Source: Inonotus obliquus
Lineage: Eukaryota > Basidiomycota > Agaricomycetes > Hymenochaetales > Hymenochaetaceae
Direction: 5' to 3'
DNA length: 64,000 nt
NCBI GenBank assembly: GCA_032164295.1
Contig: JAJHTX010000009.1
Coordinates: 744,001 to 808,000 of the forward strand
The position numbers and the translations under genes were made by a program. Below the pieces are notes generated by a model. That model had not been told where the DNA came from, did not search any database, and was given only the letters and a program-made list of their open reading frames with translations. Shown in pieces: positions 19,766 through 31,331 of this stretch (its first letter is position 1; the number at the start of each line of letters is the position of its first letter).

Positions 19766-20538
19766 AGTGTGCACACCGACCTCGTTCCAGATAGCGACCA
19801 GCATGGCGGAGGAGTCGCAGATCGATAGTCGGATTAATTTGCTTGTCGAGAATGAAACCTTTGTCGAGATAGGAGCTTGGACCCATGATCTGGATGTGAT
19901 GGGAGACATGATACCATGTATAGATAGTGATAATCTGTACTGAATTGTTAGAAGCCATTCGTGAGAGCCATCAGACAACTTACCGGTTGTTTGCAGACCA
20001 AAGCAGCTACCAAGGGGGCCTTGTCCATCCAGAAGAGAGCTTTACACCACACATAAAATTGCCCAATTACAAGCCGGCATTGCGCAGGTGGTGAGTGTGC
20101 TGGTTTAGGGGTTGGAGACCAATCGACTGCAGTGTGAAGGAGGCCATAAAGCCATGTTACGTTGGAATCCTTGAGCCTACAAATCAAAACGGGCTGAGTT
20201 TACCTCTTGCCAATGTGCAGTGAAGATAATATACCAATTGAGTGTCTCTGGGGAGACTGTCTGGAGTTTGTTTCGCTGTTTCATCCAAATGACCTCAGTA
20301 GCCTTGTAATTTCTCATTGATGTTTGCGTCAATTCATCATTTTTGTCCAGTAAGTATCATTTTGAAAGACTAGGAGTACATTTGAAAGTAAAGAAGCAAA
20401 AAAAATGGAGTGGGATACATGGAGTGAGAGGTTCGAGTTCAAGATGTATTCTTTGTAAACGCGCAGCTTGTTGCTTTCCGTTTACGGAGAAAATTTCGAT
20501 CTCCGACACAAATCTAGTGCACGCGCGAGACAAGGGGT
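19766..20538. other. Right part of the TIR transposon after Ty3-B
   Basis: Starts with the target duplication agtgt, then B and A repeat motifs (19784-19880). No gene recognised up to the right inverted repeat at 20539-20551. The last ~110 bases resemble the left end weakly beyond the 13-bp repeat (…cggag…caattt). Confidence 0.4.
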
Positions 20539-20551
20539 TTGCCGATCCCCA

Positions 20552-21461
20552 TTACCACTATGATTTCCCAACAACACCGATGGAGAGACGTCGCGTTGAC
20601 CTGTCGACGGGTGCAATTCTCCGCTGAGTTTCCAGGATTAAATTTGACGAACATGCCAATACTCACATCGCTCGCGTTGGATTTGATATCGCTGAGCGCC
20701 AAAATCAGCATCGCTCAATCTTCACGACTAAGGCGTATCTACATTTACGCGCGTGATTTTGACCTGATGACAGGTGAAGAGCCGCTGTGTTCCCTTACCG
20801 AGTCGGTCGAGATTCGTCTTCGTAGTAAAATCGTTTCAGGAGCCCATGCTCTTCGCATGTGGCTGGATGTCCTGAAGGTCGCCCCTTTTTTGACCGAATT
20901 TATTGCCTATTTCCACCGATACACGGACCCGCCGCCGCTACCTCGCGCCCCAAGCGAGCCCCTGATCCGACTGTCGAACCTTTGACCACCTTGGTAATGG
21001 ATTGGTGGGTTTACGTACACGAAGAACTCATAATCCCGATTCTCCACCTCCTACCGACCCTCAAATACTTGCGACTCTGGGGGGCAAAGGTGACAGGGCG
21101 TTTCTTCCGCGAACTTACCGCTCCGAGTAATACCAGTGCTATTAGTAGACTAGGAGGCGATTATAACACCGTTTGTCCGGTACTCGAGACACTTTTTCTT
21201 CAGGATATAGATTTCGAAGGGGATGCCGACTTGTACGTCGCTTTCAGCGCTATGCTGAGGTCTCGGCCGAGAGGTCTGGGATAGTCCAAAGTTGTATATC
21301 TCAGAGGTGAAGGGAGTCTGCTAAGAACGGTCGAGTTCTCCGTCCTAGACGAAAATATCGGCGAGTCTTGGCAAGCAGTAAAGGAGCACGTTCTACGGGG
21401 CGGAATGGTCATCGGAAATTATGAAGCCGTCGATTCCCTTCTAATGGATGGATCCTTGTAA
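20552..21461 (+). pseudogene. F-box protein, 3' part, with deletion and stop
   Basis: Begins at the target duplication and continues the gene cut at 1470: MISQQHRWRDVALTC, then NLTNMPILTSLALD and an LRR-like C-terminal part. Compared with the intact paralogues about 70 residues are missing at 20985, where LIRLSNL is followed directly by PLTTLVMDWW. A TAG replaces the Lys after RPRGLG at 21282-21284. Downstream coding (SKVVYLRGEG…VIGNYEAVDSLL) is still recognisable to 21461. These lesions do not depend on the transposon and may predate or postdate it. Confidence 0.85.
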
Positions 21462-21948
21462 GTAGCTTCTACTATCATTCTAGTTTATTATCCGGATCAT
21501 TCATTTCTTTTAGGGGTCTCGGTCCTTGAGGCATCAGCCCAAATCCTTGATTCCGCCCCTTCGTTAACGCCCGGTTATGGGGAAGATGCTATCATTTCGA
21601 CAAGACGATCCAGAGTACTCATGTACAGATGTATATGACTGTTTTCCCTATTTGAGCGTGTCTTGTCTTGCGGTACCAACTCTCGCACCATTTCTCTGTC
21701 CTTGTTTTGATTTCCGGAATCCGGAGTTTCCAGGATATAGAATTTTGGTTTATTATTGATGTCTGTCAAATCGCAAATGATGGAATAGTTTCGCGCCGCA
21801 GGAGTAGGAATAGAGATATTGATGAAACATTTTATAGTACCAAATTCCTTCAACGTTACTCAGGGTGCGAAATGGCGGTGGATGGCGTTTGTGGCTGCGT
21901 GCTCCATGCTTCTCATGAATGTCAAACACCACAGGTGAACTGCTTCGA
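21462..21948. other. Intergenic
   Basis: Between two convergent gene remnants. No supported gene or repeat. Confidence 0.35.
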
Positions 21949-22546
21949 TTAATAAATGATACAGACGAGGCATATTACTGCACATGGATAATTCCGATGG
22001 TCGAGATTCAATGTGTATGCACAACAATGAAACGCCTCAAGCTGCGTCCAAAATCGTGCATTTATCAACATCTTGACTAGATCTGTCGCTTCATTTTCTC
22101 CGAGCGCATTTGGTAGTTTGATACAATTTTGAGGACTTGCAGTTTGAGAATTAGCAGAGGTTTCATCGTCCCGAGTTCCATGTGATTCCCCTTCACGATA
22201 AATTCCACTGACAGGTTCTCGAGACAGCACAAACGACGGAGAATGTCGCCGACGACACCTTGGTTGTGAGAAGTCGTATTTTGTTTGAAGAGGTTCAATC
22301 AGAGTCTCGTGATATTATTCATACACGTCGGTGGTAGGATCGGTACGAACCCAGTGGCATCAACGTAGCACAGGGATGGCATGTCCCACGGACTGAAGAG
22401 CTTAGAGTCGATACGTTGGGGCCATCATTTCCCAACACTGTGTGTCTCGAAGAGTGCGGTAAAACAGCAACATCGGACCGATAACCCACCTTCAGCATCT
22501 CAAGAGCGGGAAAGCATTTGAGATACTCATCTCGTAAATGTGTCAA
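21949..22546 (-). pseudogene. Relic of second F-box/LRR family
   Basis: Minus-strand fragments in shifting frames: YLKCFPALEMLKVGYRSDVAV and GNDGPNVSTL match the family member at 29411-29560 (KSFPSLEALEVRHRADAI, GIDGPNAF). LRRLCCLENLSVEFIV further on looks LRR-like. Several stops and frameshifts. It lies convergent to the F-box relic, the same arrangement as the other pairs in the window. Confidence 0.45.
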
Positions 22547-23405
22547 GCGAAAGTTGGTACAATACTGCGCAGGTTGTCTCTATCTACGCGCCACTCGTTT
22601 CGAATGGAGAGAGAGACGCCCACTTGAAGGGTGCCTCGGAAATAACGGCTGGCGAGCAAGAGGAGCCGGAAATCATTCATCGCGACCATCATCGAATATC
22701 AGCCTGAATATGTGTTCCATGGCTTGAAATGGAATTGAATTTTAATTTCATGTAGATGTCTGGAGGCGACTCTTCCTCCGCAAGTGCCAGTCCTGACATT
22801 CCTCCATCAGCAGGGATGAATAAGAGTTTCATCTAGTATCAGTTAGGTCTTCTGGGCAGTTCACTCGTCCGCATTCTTGAAAAGCTTTGGATCTAACTCA
22901 TTCTTCGTATGCAAACCTTCTGCATGCATAGACGGGAAAATGACAGCGAATTTGTCGAGTCGAGTTGGCAGTCTGAGTAAGGCGCCGCGGAGTTGCAGGT
23001 GTGTTCAGTATGTCTCACGACCTCGTGACCGAAATAGAATGGACTGCTCAGTGCTCACGCAGTTCTTACTTAGTATCTTACCTCTTCTTTCTTCTTAGTT
23101 CTAATTCTCTATCCCTAGTCGGGTCTTCCTCAATCATCTTAACCTGCCATTTCGAAGCACAGGTCCTTTTGGCATCTGCTCGGACCTTCTCTCGTTCCGT
23201 CAATCAGAAAGAGTAAATGTCATACATACATGTACGTCAAGAACAGTAATCGTCGTAACACCATTTGAAGGCGAAGGGAGAAGGGGTGGGAGTTCGAAAT
23301 CATCAAGAAACAATAAAATATTAGGACCCGGTACATTATGGAAGGGCAAAGCTGGTATGGATACGACTAAATGTGGAAGAAGGGTAGGTAAAGCCATCGT
23401 GCCAC
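22547..23405. other. Intergenic
   Basis: No gene that can be supported; short frames only. The last part is the 3' flank of the peptide transporter. Confidence 0.35.
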
Positions 23406-25475
23406 TCAAAGTTTCTTCTCATCCGTCGCCTCACCAACATGCAACTCTCCACCCTCTCTCTCGTTCATCTCATTCAGAGTCTCTTCCTCTGTGTCCAAAT
23501 GCCTAAACGTTATCCAAAATCCAATACCAGCAACAGTGGCCAGAACACCCATAACTCCATAATTCCACACGAGAAGCGGATCACTACTCAAGCCCACAAA
23601 TGCCTCACCAAGTGCACTGGCGATAGCCGAAGTGAATAGTTGTACGGCCATGACGAGAGAACGCATGTTCTTCGGCGCCTTGGTAAAAGCGTATTCAAGA
23701 CCGGTGATGGAAGCGAAGATTTCTGAGAAGGCTATGAGGACGTAGGAACCAGTTTGAATCCAGACGTTCAAGGGTGAGACGAGTGAGTTGCCATCACCGT
23801 CCTTGCACGTCGCTGCGCTATACCCACAAGGATTTGTCTTGTAGATGTAGTGCTGAACAACCGCAGCCCAGCACATCGCTGCAGCTCCCGTGAAGAAACC
23901 AGCTGTAATACGCTTCAAGGGTGTGAAGCGGATTCCGTACTTCACGAGCGCGGGGTAGACGAAGATATCGCAAATCGGGATGAAGATGATGAGTGCGAAG
24001 GGGTCAAGGTTTGAAAGAACGTCATTGGGTAAACCGTGCGTGCTCATTGTTGCAGCTTGCGAGGTGAGATTGTTGTTCAACTGGTTGTACGTTAGCCCTG
24101 AACATTTTAATCAGAGTCTTAATCACTCGTAGAGAGACATGGAATACTCACAATAAATCGGATACCAGACAAACACTTCGCAAGCCTTGAACCCTCTCCG
24201 GACTTCGTCAATCCATTTGTCATCCCAAGTCATCCATGCCGGTCGGCCCGATTCAGCACCACCATTCTTTGCCAAATAGTTACTCGGTTTCGCGCTCTCC
24301 CAGAAATTGGCTGCTCTCAAGTTCTTGTAGCATCGGACGGGGTTCCACGACCAACGGCCCTCCGCTGCAGTTCGGAAGACGCGAATGGCGGCGGGAAGGA
24401 CGGAACCTTGAGGTGGGGTACGAATGTATCGATTTCTACCGTACCACATCACAGCTGGCGCGGTCAGGAAGACAATCGTCGGGAGTAAGAAAGCTAACCA
24501 GAAGCCGACATACTGCAGGGCAAGACAGTCTAAATCAGCTTCAAGTCTCAACCTGTCACGCAACTGAAATGTCCTCTCACCTTTTCAGAGTAAGTCATCC
24601 CAAGCTGACCAATAAGAGAACCGACATTAATGAACAGATAGAAATACATATATATCCTCGAATAAGTGAGAACAGGGTCTACAATCACGCGCTCTCCGCT
24701 CCTCTTCGTTTTGACGTGCGTTTTAAGAGTGTACTGCTCGGCGATGAGCGGGGAAATGTTACTCTTGAAACCGCCAGTTCCGCTTCCCATGATGACGAGT
24801 GCGATGCAGAAGCAAGCGAGTGCGCCATGTGGATTTGCTATTACTGGTGGGAGCGAGGAGATGATGAGAAGGATGTGACCGAAGATGGCTATTGCGATTG
24901 CGCCGCAGATGGTGTTGAAGCGACCGAAATATGTGTCAGCGAGGTATGCACCGTATAGTGGGGTTACATAAGCCCAGAAGGAATTGAAGGTGGTGAGACC
25001 TGTCGAGGCACGCTGACCCAAGCCAAGAGCGCCACCTACGAGGAGCTAAAATTAGAAACACTGCCAAAAAAGGAAACGCTCGGGTGCAAAAGGATATTTG
25101 ATCACACGCACTCTGTCCATCCTTGCCGCCCGCGCCGGTCCTAGAATTCGGCGGGAGCGGTTGTTGGATGAAGTTTGTGAAGACGATAACGGTGCCGTAG
25201 TACGAGAAGCGCTCAGCCAGCTCAATATAGGCGATAAGGTAGGTGTTCCAGTTGAGTTTGCCTGAGACCCGACGGAGGGTATGTCTGTCCTCCTCGGTTG
25301 GTGCGACGAGGTCATGGTTGAGGTCGGCCTCCTCGTGTGCTGCGGAAAGAGAATGTTGGGTGCCAGAGTCTGATTCAGACAGCTTTTTCTGTATCGAATG
25401 CGAATTTTCGAACTCGGCGCGATGAGCCTCTGCGAGACCCTGGATGATAGCGTCGTCTCCTTGGTTGCCTGCCAT
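23406..25475 (-). CDS. PTR2: Proton-coupled peptide transporter (POT/PTR2)
   Basis: Four exons on the minus strand: 25475-25112, 25035-24581, 24512-24152, 24097-23406, with GT-AG introns of 76, 68 and 54 nt. The sum is 1872 nt, 623 codons plus stop. The protein has a hydrophilic N-terminus of about 80 residues, then ELAERFSYYGT, the ExxER proton-coupling motif of the family. GALGLGQRASTGL spans the first junction. The PTR2 signature YGAYLADTYFGRFNTI and about twelve hydrophobic segments follow, and the tail is cytosolic and acidic. It takes up di/tripeptides with protons at the plasma membrane. The gene looks complete and is the best-preserved housekeeping-type gene in the window. Neighbours on both sides are F-box remnants. 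Confidence 0.93.
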
Positions 25476-26599
25476 TGTTTCTCCACCTGTTGGTTGATAG
25501 TGCGGGTGATTATCCGCGGACGATTTGAGATCGACGGAGGAACGGAAGAAGGGCTGAGGAGACGGGGTACTCAGAAAGGTGGTCGAGTGAGAAAGGCAAG
25601 TTATTTTATAGTATATAGGATGATAGATGAAGATAGTTCTTCCACTGAATCCTCGTATCTCTATAATTCACCATGTGCTTCGCACCTTCTTTGCCCCTGG
25701 CCAACACCGCTCACTACCCATTCTCGGCATCCTCGTCTATTTTTGCCATCTCGTCGCTGTCTCCATCCGAGAACGCGTGTTGTATCTGTTCTCCACCTGT
25801 TGCGGAGGTGGTCGCGGTCAGGTACAATGAGGAAGTGAGAAAAGGTGCAAGATTCGTTGCAGCCGTCCTTACGCAATAGTCGGCTTAAGTACACCATCAT
25901 GCTAAAGCTTCCGGACCCGGGATCAAGTACACACGGCCCCTCATCCCGACGACATGAAGTCATGGATGATGGACTATCTACGGCATCGACAAAATCTCAG
26001 ACTGGGATAGGCTGTATCAAACAAGCTTACTTTATTACCTGTACCCCCTCGCAGACGTGCACATGGCGCAAATGTGTCGCCCTAACCTGTATCAGGTCGT
26101 AGCCGTAATAGAATCCGTGAGGTCGTTAGCGCCCAAACTCAGAATTTTGATCCTGAGCATACGACACGAGATAAAGTTCCCATGGATTCCGGAAGGTCAG
26201 TCAGTCGGTAGCCCGAGTCGGTCATCCAATCAAAGTCGGCTCTTGAATTGAACGGTACGAAAATTGCTCCGATGGAGTCGAGTTGAGAGTAGTGCGTGCT
26301 GTGTACGGAAGTTTTTCGTGCTCGCGTGTGCGATGCGGAGACGACGATCTCCGTCCGTGGGATTGACCCGAAATTACCGACACAAGCCCGACATATATAC
26401 TCTCGGCATCGGCTCTCCAAGCCGGTAGACGGCACGTCACGCACCTACTTCTGACTTTCTGTACATGTAACGTTTTGAATCCACCCGTTCTGAACCATAA
26501 GGTATTCATCAAACCAACCGCGTGGATGCTGATTGTAAAGTTTTCTTCACAAGGTTGGTAGTTTACTTCCTTCTTTGCCAAGCCCGACTTAAAAATAGC
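25476..26599. other. Intergenic, 5' of the transporter
   Basis: Promoter region of the minus-strand transporter plus about 1 kb with no supportable gene. Confidence 0.35.
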
Positions 26600-27170
26600 T
26601 ATCATAGTGGACTCGTGATTGGTTTCGATCAGCCACGAGAGGTGGTGACTCTCTCGATCAAAAACTCCTGAAGTGAGCTCATGGATGAACCGGGAAGCGT
26701 AGCGAGTAAACACTTGACACGTTTTCAGGATAGACATCACGACAAGAGCCTTCCTACACGAGGCTGGTTTGTGACGACGATATGGCCGTAGTACTGTACT
26801 CTCCGAGATTGATAGTCTTTGAAGTTTTAATCGCTACAAATATACCAAGTACATACTGCGGTGACTGATGCGACCGTAAGTCTCTCGAAGAACACACGAG
26901 TCTCATTCTTGTGCTCGGGTCTGCCTCCCTGTGCTCCCACCGTGAGGGTCCTGCCGTTTGAATAACGGGTCAGAATCCAATATACTGGGAGACTGCGAGA
27001 AGAGAAGCACAGACCGAGAAAAAGACAAGACGATACTTTCTACTACAAATACTTGACGTGAGCGAGTTCATTTGAGTTGTTATGCAGAAAATGATGGGCC
27101 AGTAATGGCATGCTCATTATAACTGGAAGTAAGAGAACAGGCAGAATAATAAATTACGGCTCATACCACG
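26600..27170 (+). pseudogene. Decayed second-family F-box fragment
   Basis: Only nucleotide similarity remains: ccacgagaggtg near 26634 and gggaagcgtagcg…cacttgacacg near 26690-26722 recur in the copies at 31641-31740 and 38565-38650. It sits at the 3' side of the F-box gene at 27199, as in the other duplicated pairs. No open frame is preserved. Confidence 0.35.
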
Positions 27171-27198
27171 CCTCAAGGACCAAGATCTGTAAAAGAAA

Positions 27199-28608
27199 TT
27201 AATGGTCTAGAAGGGACTCGACGGCTTCGTAATTTCCAATGACCACTCTACCCCACCGCGGAAGTCGTCCCATAACCCCACGCCAAAACTCGTTATTTTC
27301 GTCTAGATCGGACACCTTGACCCTTTCTGACACCTCGAATCCATTTCTGGAAAACATGACACTAGACTTCCCCAGACCTCTCGGTCGAGACTTCAGCATG
27401 GCAACGAGAGCAACCCACGCAACGGCATCCTTTTCGAAACGTACAAGCTGAAGGAAAAGCGTCTCGAGCACAGGGCAAACAGCCGCATGTTCGTCTCCTG
27501 GTAGACCTACGGCGCCAGCACCGCTCGGAATGGTAAGTTCGTGGAAGAAACGCCTTGTCACGCTCACTCCAGAGAGTCGCAGGTATTTGAGGGTTGGAAG
27601 GAGGCGGAGAATCGGGAGTATGAGTTCCTCACGTACATCATCCCAGTCTATGACCAACATAGTCAAGGGAGGAAGAGACCGCCGGATGAAACTCGTGAGC
27701 ATTTCTGCCCTCACAACTCTATCGCGCCCGTTGCTCGTAGAAACCAAAACTTGCAGATTTGGAATTGTCACATAATCAACAATGAGCGACTCTTGATCGG
27801 AGTAATTATCACTCTCCATCAGTTTGAGGACACGAAGGTTAGGTAGTTGGATCAGGGGTTCGCTTTGGGCGCGAGGCGGTGGCGGCGTGTTCTTGTATCG
27901 CTGGGAATAGGCGATGAATTCGGTCAGAAAAGGGGCGACCTTCAGGATATCCAACAATATGCGAAGAGTTTGGCTCCCTGAGGCGATTTCATGACGAGAA
28001 ATGATTTCAGCCGACTCGGTAAAGGAACATAGCGGCTCATCACCTGTCATCAGGTCGAAATCAGTCTCCGCGCAAACGTAAAGGCGCTTTAGTCGTGAAG
28101 ATCGAGCGATGCTGATTTCAGCGCGCAGCGGCTGCGTAAAATCCAACTCGAGCGATGTGAGTATTGGCATGTTGGTCAGATTTAATCCGGGAAATTTTGG
28201 GGAGAGGTCTACATCCCGACAGGTCAATGTGACGTCTCTCCACCGGTGTTGTTGTGAAATCATAGTGGTAATGATGTGCTCGGCAATACGATGGATGGTG
28301 GTATCGTTGGATCTGTGACAACGGCATTCGACCCGAAAATTGAGCGGAGCCCCATTCGTTCTCTCGATCCATGTGTCAAACACCGATTTCTGCGCAGTTG
28401 GATTTGGGAACGAAGGGCGATATTCGATGCATATGCATAAGTACGACCATAGCTCACGAAAAGAGAGGGATAGCGTGCGCCAGGTCTGACATACGTGCGA
28501 TATGCGCAGAGGCGTTACGACCGAAGAAAGGTATTCCCAACGACGGGTTGGGTGCGGCAGAGCAGCGAGGAATATATTGCAGAGTATCTCGGAAGGGATA
28601 CGGTCCAT
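27199..28608 (-). CDS. F-box protein with LRR-like C-terminus
   Basis: Single-exon gene. The start is set at MDRIPSEILCNIF (28608) because all paralogues share this start; an in-frame ATG at 28677 would add 23 residues. F-box about residues 1-55 (…ISHVCQTWRTLSLSFRELW). Conserved middle part with DTWIERTNGAPLNFRVEC and MISQQHRWRDVTLTC. The C-terminal half has leucine-rich segments (LPNLRVLKL, IPNLQVLV, LPTLKYLRLSG, CPVLETLFLQ). The expected role is substrate recognition in an SCF ubiquitin ligase; the substrate cannot be inferred. It is one of four related copies in this window. The divergent upstream neighbour is a pseudogene of another F-box family. Confidence 0.85.
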   Translation of the reverse strand: MDRIPSEILCNIFLAALPHPTRRWEYLSSVVTPLRISHVCQTWRTLSLSFRELWSYLCICIEYRPSFPNPTAQKSVFDTWIERTNGAPLNFRVECRCHRSNDTTIHRIAEHIITTMISQQHRWRDVTLTCRDVDLSPKFPGLNLTNMPILTSLELDFTQPLRAEISIARSSRLKRLYVCAETDFDLMTGDEPLCSFTESAEIISRHEIASGSQTLRILLDILKVAPFLTEFIAYSQRYKNTPPPPRAQSEPLIQLPNLRVLKLMESDNYSDQESLIVDYVTIPNLQVLVSTSNGRDRVVRAEMLTSFIRRSLPPLTMLVIDWDDVREELILPILRLLPTLKYLRLSGVSVTRRFFHELTIPSGAGAVGLPGDEHAAVCPVLETLFLQLVRFEKDAVAWVALVAMLKSRPRGLGKSSVMFSRNGFEVSERVKVSDLDENNEFWRGVMGRLPRWGRVVIGNYEAVESLLDH

Positions 28609-29086
28609 TTCAACTGGAGGACAATTGGCGAGCTGAGATGGGAGATGAAAACAAAACAACGTTCTCACTGTGAGCATGTCGGTGGCATCACCAACTCCAA
28701 TTCCAACTCCGACTCGGAAGCACCCGCGAATCGTTATTTGCCGCGACGCGGCTCAACTACCACTGATTAGTATGAACGACTTTCTCGCCTTCGGCACTTC
28801 ACCTCATTCGCAAAACACGTCGCAGCGGAATATGAGCTATATTCGGACTATTTTAGACTTACAGAGGGGTAAGTCGGCAATACACCTTTGTCGTCGCCCA
28901 CTTGAAGCTGATGGTGTCTGTCTCATAACCCAATATAGTTCATATTCGTCCTGCCATTGAAGCAGTGTCAGGGACCCATCCGCTTTACTGAAAACTTTGA
29001 GAGATCTTAGTCTAACGCCATTGAATATGGCGAATATCGTACGGGAGTGGCACTTGTGGAAGAAGAGCTGCTTCCCGACATCTACA
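28609..29086. other. Divergent promoter region between F-box genes
   Basis: Sequence around 28690-28870 (aactccgactcggaagca, ctatattcggactat) recurs at 31440-31545 upstream of the next F-box gene. The pair was therefore duplicated with its shared promoter. Confidence 0.5.
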
Positions 29087-29735
29087 AACGAGGACTTCAT
29101 TCCCTGCCATTCGAGGTCATGGAACACATATTTCAACTGATCTTTGATTGTGGCTGCGATTATTTCCGTCCCTACATGCTGGTCAACCGTGATTTTAGAG
29201 ATGTCCTGTAACGAGTCTCCCATCTCTGGACTGGTTTGGATATTTCACGAGGCCCGCGTGCTCTTGAGCGGAGTGAATCTAGACCCTTGCATTTTCGATG
29301 GAAGACCTCCATAAATCCCATCGATACCTGGCTACGCTTTCTCCTCACCGCGAGAGCTATTACCTAGGCGCGCGTATAGACAACACGGGAAGCGTCACGA
29401 ATAATCGCTTGACTCTGGATGAATATTGCGACAAAAGCTTTCCCTCCCTTGAGGCACTAGAGGTACGCCATAGAGCAGATGCGATCATTTTATCTTATTT
29501 TCCGACGAGCATAGCTGTGGGCATCGATGGCCCTAATGCATTTATTCGAAGTTTCTTAAGTTCGTGGCATATGCCAGCCTTGCGCCGCATCGAGGCCGCC
29601 GGGTTCGTACCGATGTTACCATCGACTTGTCACAACAATATCATGAGCTTAGAGTTGGAATTTGGTCGCGAGAGTCGGTACATCAAAACAAGAGAAGGCA
29701 TTCCTTTCCAAGTAGGGCAAACAATCCGACAGTGA
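29087..29735 (+). pseudogene. Second-family F-box protein, broken
   Basis: The frame from about 29090 reads SLPFEVMEHIFQLIFDC and YMLVNRDFRDVL, a recognisable F-box, then a stop (TAA near 29209) and RVSHLWTGLDISRG…, a further stop at about 29367. A shifted frame to 29735 contains KSFPSLEALEVRHRADAI and WHMPALRRIEAAGFVP. This is the best-preserved member of the second family. At least two stops and one frameshift make it a pseudogene. Confidence 0.7.
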
Positions 29736-29948
29736 ACGAGTATATTGGATTGCTATGCGGAGAATAAGAGCTGGAAACGGCATGCACAGTATAATCGAGA
29801 GTAAGTATAGACGGGATTGACGATTAGGGTCCATTCCGCGCCTCAAGGACCTGTATCTGTAATGGAAATCAATGGTCTGGATAACGAATTGAATTGATGG
29901 TAGAACTACTTGCCAGTAGTATCCACCGATTAGAAGGGGGCAACAAAT

Positions 29949-31331
29949 TCATATTACTTGCCAGCCGGTTAGACGGAACTCGAAAACTTTATGGTTTCCG
30001 ATGACCACCCCACACTCCTGAATGTAATTGTTAACTTCACGTCGAGAATCGCCGATATTTTCGTCCAGGTCGGACACCTCGACCGGTTTTCGTGCCCTGA
30101 TTCCATCTCCGAGATGTATGACATCGGACTTTCCCAGACCACTTGGTCGAGACTTCAGCATGGCGATGAAAGCGACCCACCAGTCGGCATCGTCTTCGAA
30201 ACGTACCCACTGAAGGAAAAGTGTCTCGAGCAGCGGACAAACAATGACATATTCGTCTCCTGGTAGACTATCGGCGTCTATATTGCTCGGAATGGCAAGT
30301 TCGTGGAAGAATCGCCTTGTCACCTTTGCCCAACTGAGTCGCAGATATTTGAGGGTCGGAAAGAGGCGGAGAATCGAGATTATGAGGTCTTCATGCGCAT
30401 ACTCCCATTCCAATGTTGTCAAGGGAGGAAGTGACCGCCGGATGAAACTCGTGAGCATTTCCGCTTCCAATTCTTCATCGGTTGTGTTGCTCGTGAAGAA
30501 TAAAACTTGCAGATTGGGAAGTGTTACATAGTCGATAATGAATGACGCAGAGCCGACTTGTAGTTTGAGGACACGAAGATCGGGCAGTCGGATCAGGGGC
30601 TCGTTTTGCGCGCGATGTTGCGGCAGGTCCATGTATCGTTGAGAATCGGCAATAAACTCCGTCAGAAAAGGGGCAGCCTTCAGGACGTTCAACCACATGC
30701 GAAGAGCATGGATCCCTGAGACGTCGCCGTAACCAAAGGAGATTTCGGCTGACTCGGTGAAGGAACGCAAAGACCCCTCACCTGTTATTAGTTCGAAATC
30801 ACCCGCGTAAACGTAGATACGCCTTAGCCGTGAAGATTGAGCAATGCTAATTTTAACGAGTAGCGGCAGCACTACACGCAACGCGAGCGATGTGAGTATC
30901 GGCATGTTGATCAGATTTAAGCCGGAAAACTCGGGGGAGAGTTGTGCACCCGACACGGTCAACGTGATGTCTTTCCACCTGTGCTGTTGGGAAATCATAG
31001 CGGTAATGATATGCTTGGCATCACGATAGACGGCGGGAAACAATGAACTACAATGGCATTCGACCCGAAAATTGAGCGGAGCCTCATTCGTTCTTTCGAT
31101 CCATGTATCAAACACTGATATGGCCTTCGGATCCCTTTTCCGAGTAGGAAATTTGATGCATAAGTACGACCATAGTTCACCAAAAGAGAGGGATAGCGTG
31201 CGCCAGGACCGACAAACGTGCGATATGCGCAGAGGCGCTGCGACCGAAGAGAGGTATTCTCGACGATCGGTTGGGTGTGGCAGAGCAGCGAGAAATATAT
31301 TGCAGAGGATCTCGGGAGGAATACTGTCCAT
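29949..31331 (-). CDS. F-box protein with LRR-like C-terminus
   Basis: Starts MDSIPPEILCNIFLAALPH at 31331; an upstream in-frame ATG at 31442 would add 37 residues. F-box, then DTWIERTNEAPLNFRVEC, MISQQHRWKDITLTV, and LRR-like repeats (LPDLRVLKLQ, LPNLQVLFF, FPTLKYLRLSW, CPLLETLFLQ). It ends …VIGNHKVFEFRLTGWQVI, longer than its paralogues. Open throughout, single exon. Expected role as an SCF adaptor. It lies in tandem with 27199-28608 within a duplicated block that includes a second-family F-box pseudogene. Confidence 0.85.
   Translation of the reverse strand: MDSIPPEILCNIFLAALPHPTDRREYLSSVAAPLRISHVCRSWRTLSLSFGELWSYLCIKFPTRKRDPKAISVFDTWIERTNEAPLNFRVECHCSSLFPAVYRDAKHIITAMISQQHRWKDITLTVSGAQLSPEFSGLNLINMPILTSLALRVVLPLLVKISIAQSSRLRRIYVYAGDFELITGEGSLRSFTESAEISFGYGDVSGIHALRMWLNVLKAAPFLTEFIADSQRYMDLPQHRAQNEPLIRLPDLRVLKLQVGSASFIIDYVTLPNLQVLFFTSNTTDEELEAEMLTSFIRRSLPPLTTLEWEYAHEDLIISILRLFPTLKYLRLSWAKVTRRFFHELAIPSNIDADSLPGDEYVIVCPLLETLFLQWVRFEDDADWWVAFIAMLKSRPSGLGKSDVIHLGDGIRARKPVEVSDLDENIGDSRREVNNYIQECGVVIGNHKVFEFRLTGWQVI

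Larger units (their letters stand above)
1471..20551. mobile_element. TIR DNA transposon (~5.6 kb) swollen to 19 kb by two Ty3 elements
   Basis: The left end at 1471 is TGGGGATCGGCAA and the right end at 20539-20551 is its exact complement, a 13-bp terminal inverted repeat. The flanks are ttaccac at 1464-1470 and 20552-20558, a 7-bp target duplication (8 bp if the terminal base is counted differently). Joining 1470 to 20559 restores EHIVTTMISQQHRW, the conserved F-box peptide, so the empty site is known from the sequence itself. Subtracting Ty3-A and Ty3-B with their duplications leaves about 5.6 kb. The only long gene left is the coiled-coil transposase-like gene at about 2072-3085 plus 9573-11606. 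I do not recognise a hallmark of hAT, KDZ or Mariner in it, so the superfamily is open. Confidence 0.8.

Noticed and set aside
24236..24958. 240-codon plus-strand frame over the peptide transporter
   Set aside because: Lies opposite two well-supported transporter exons and has no domain.
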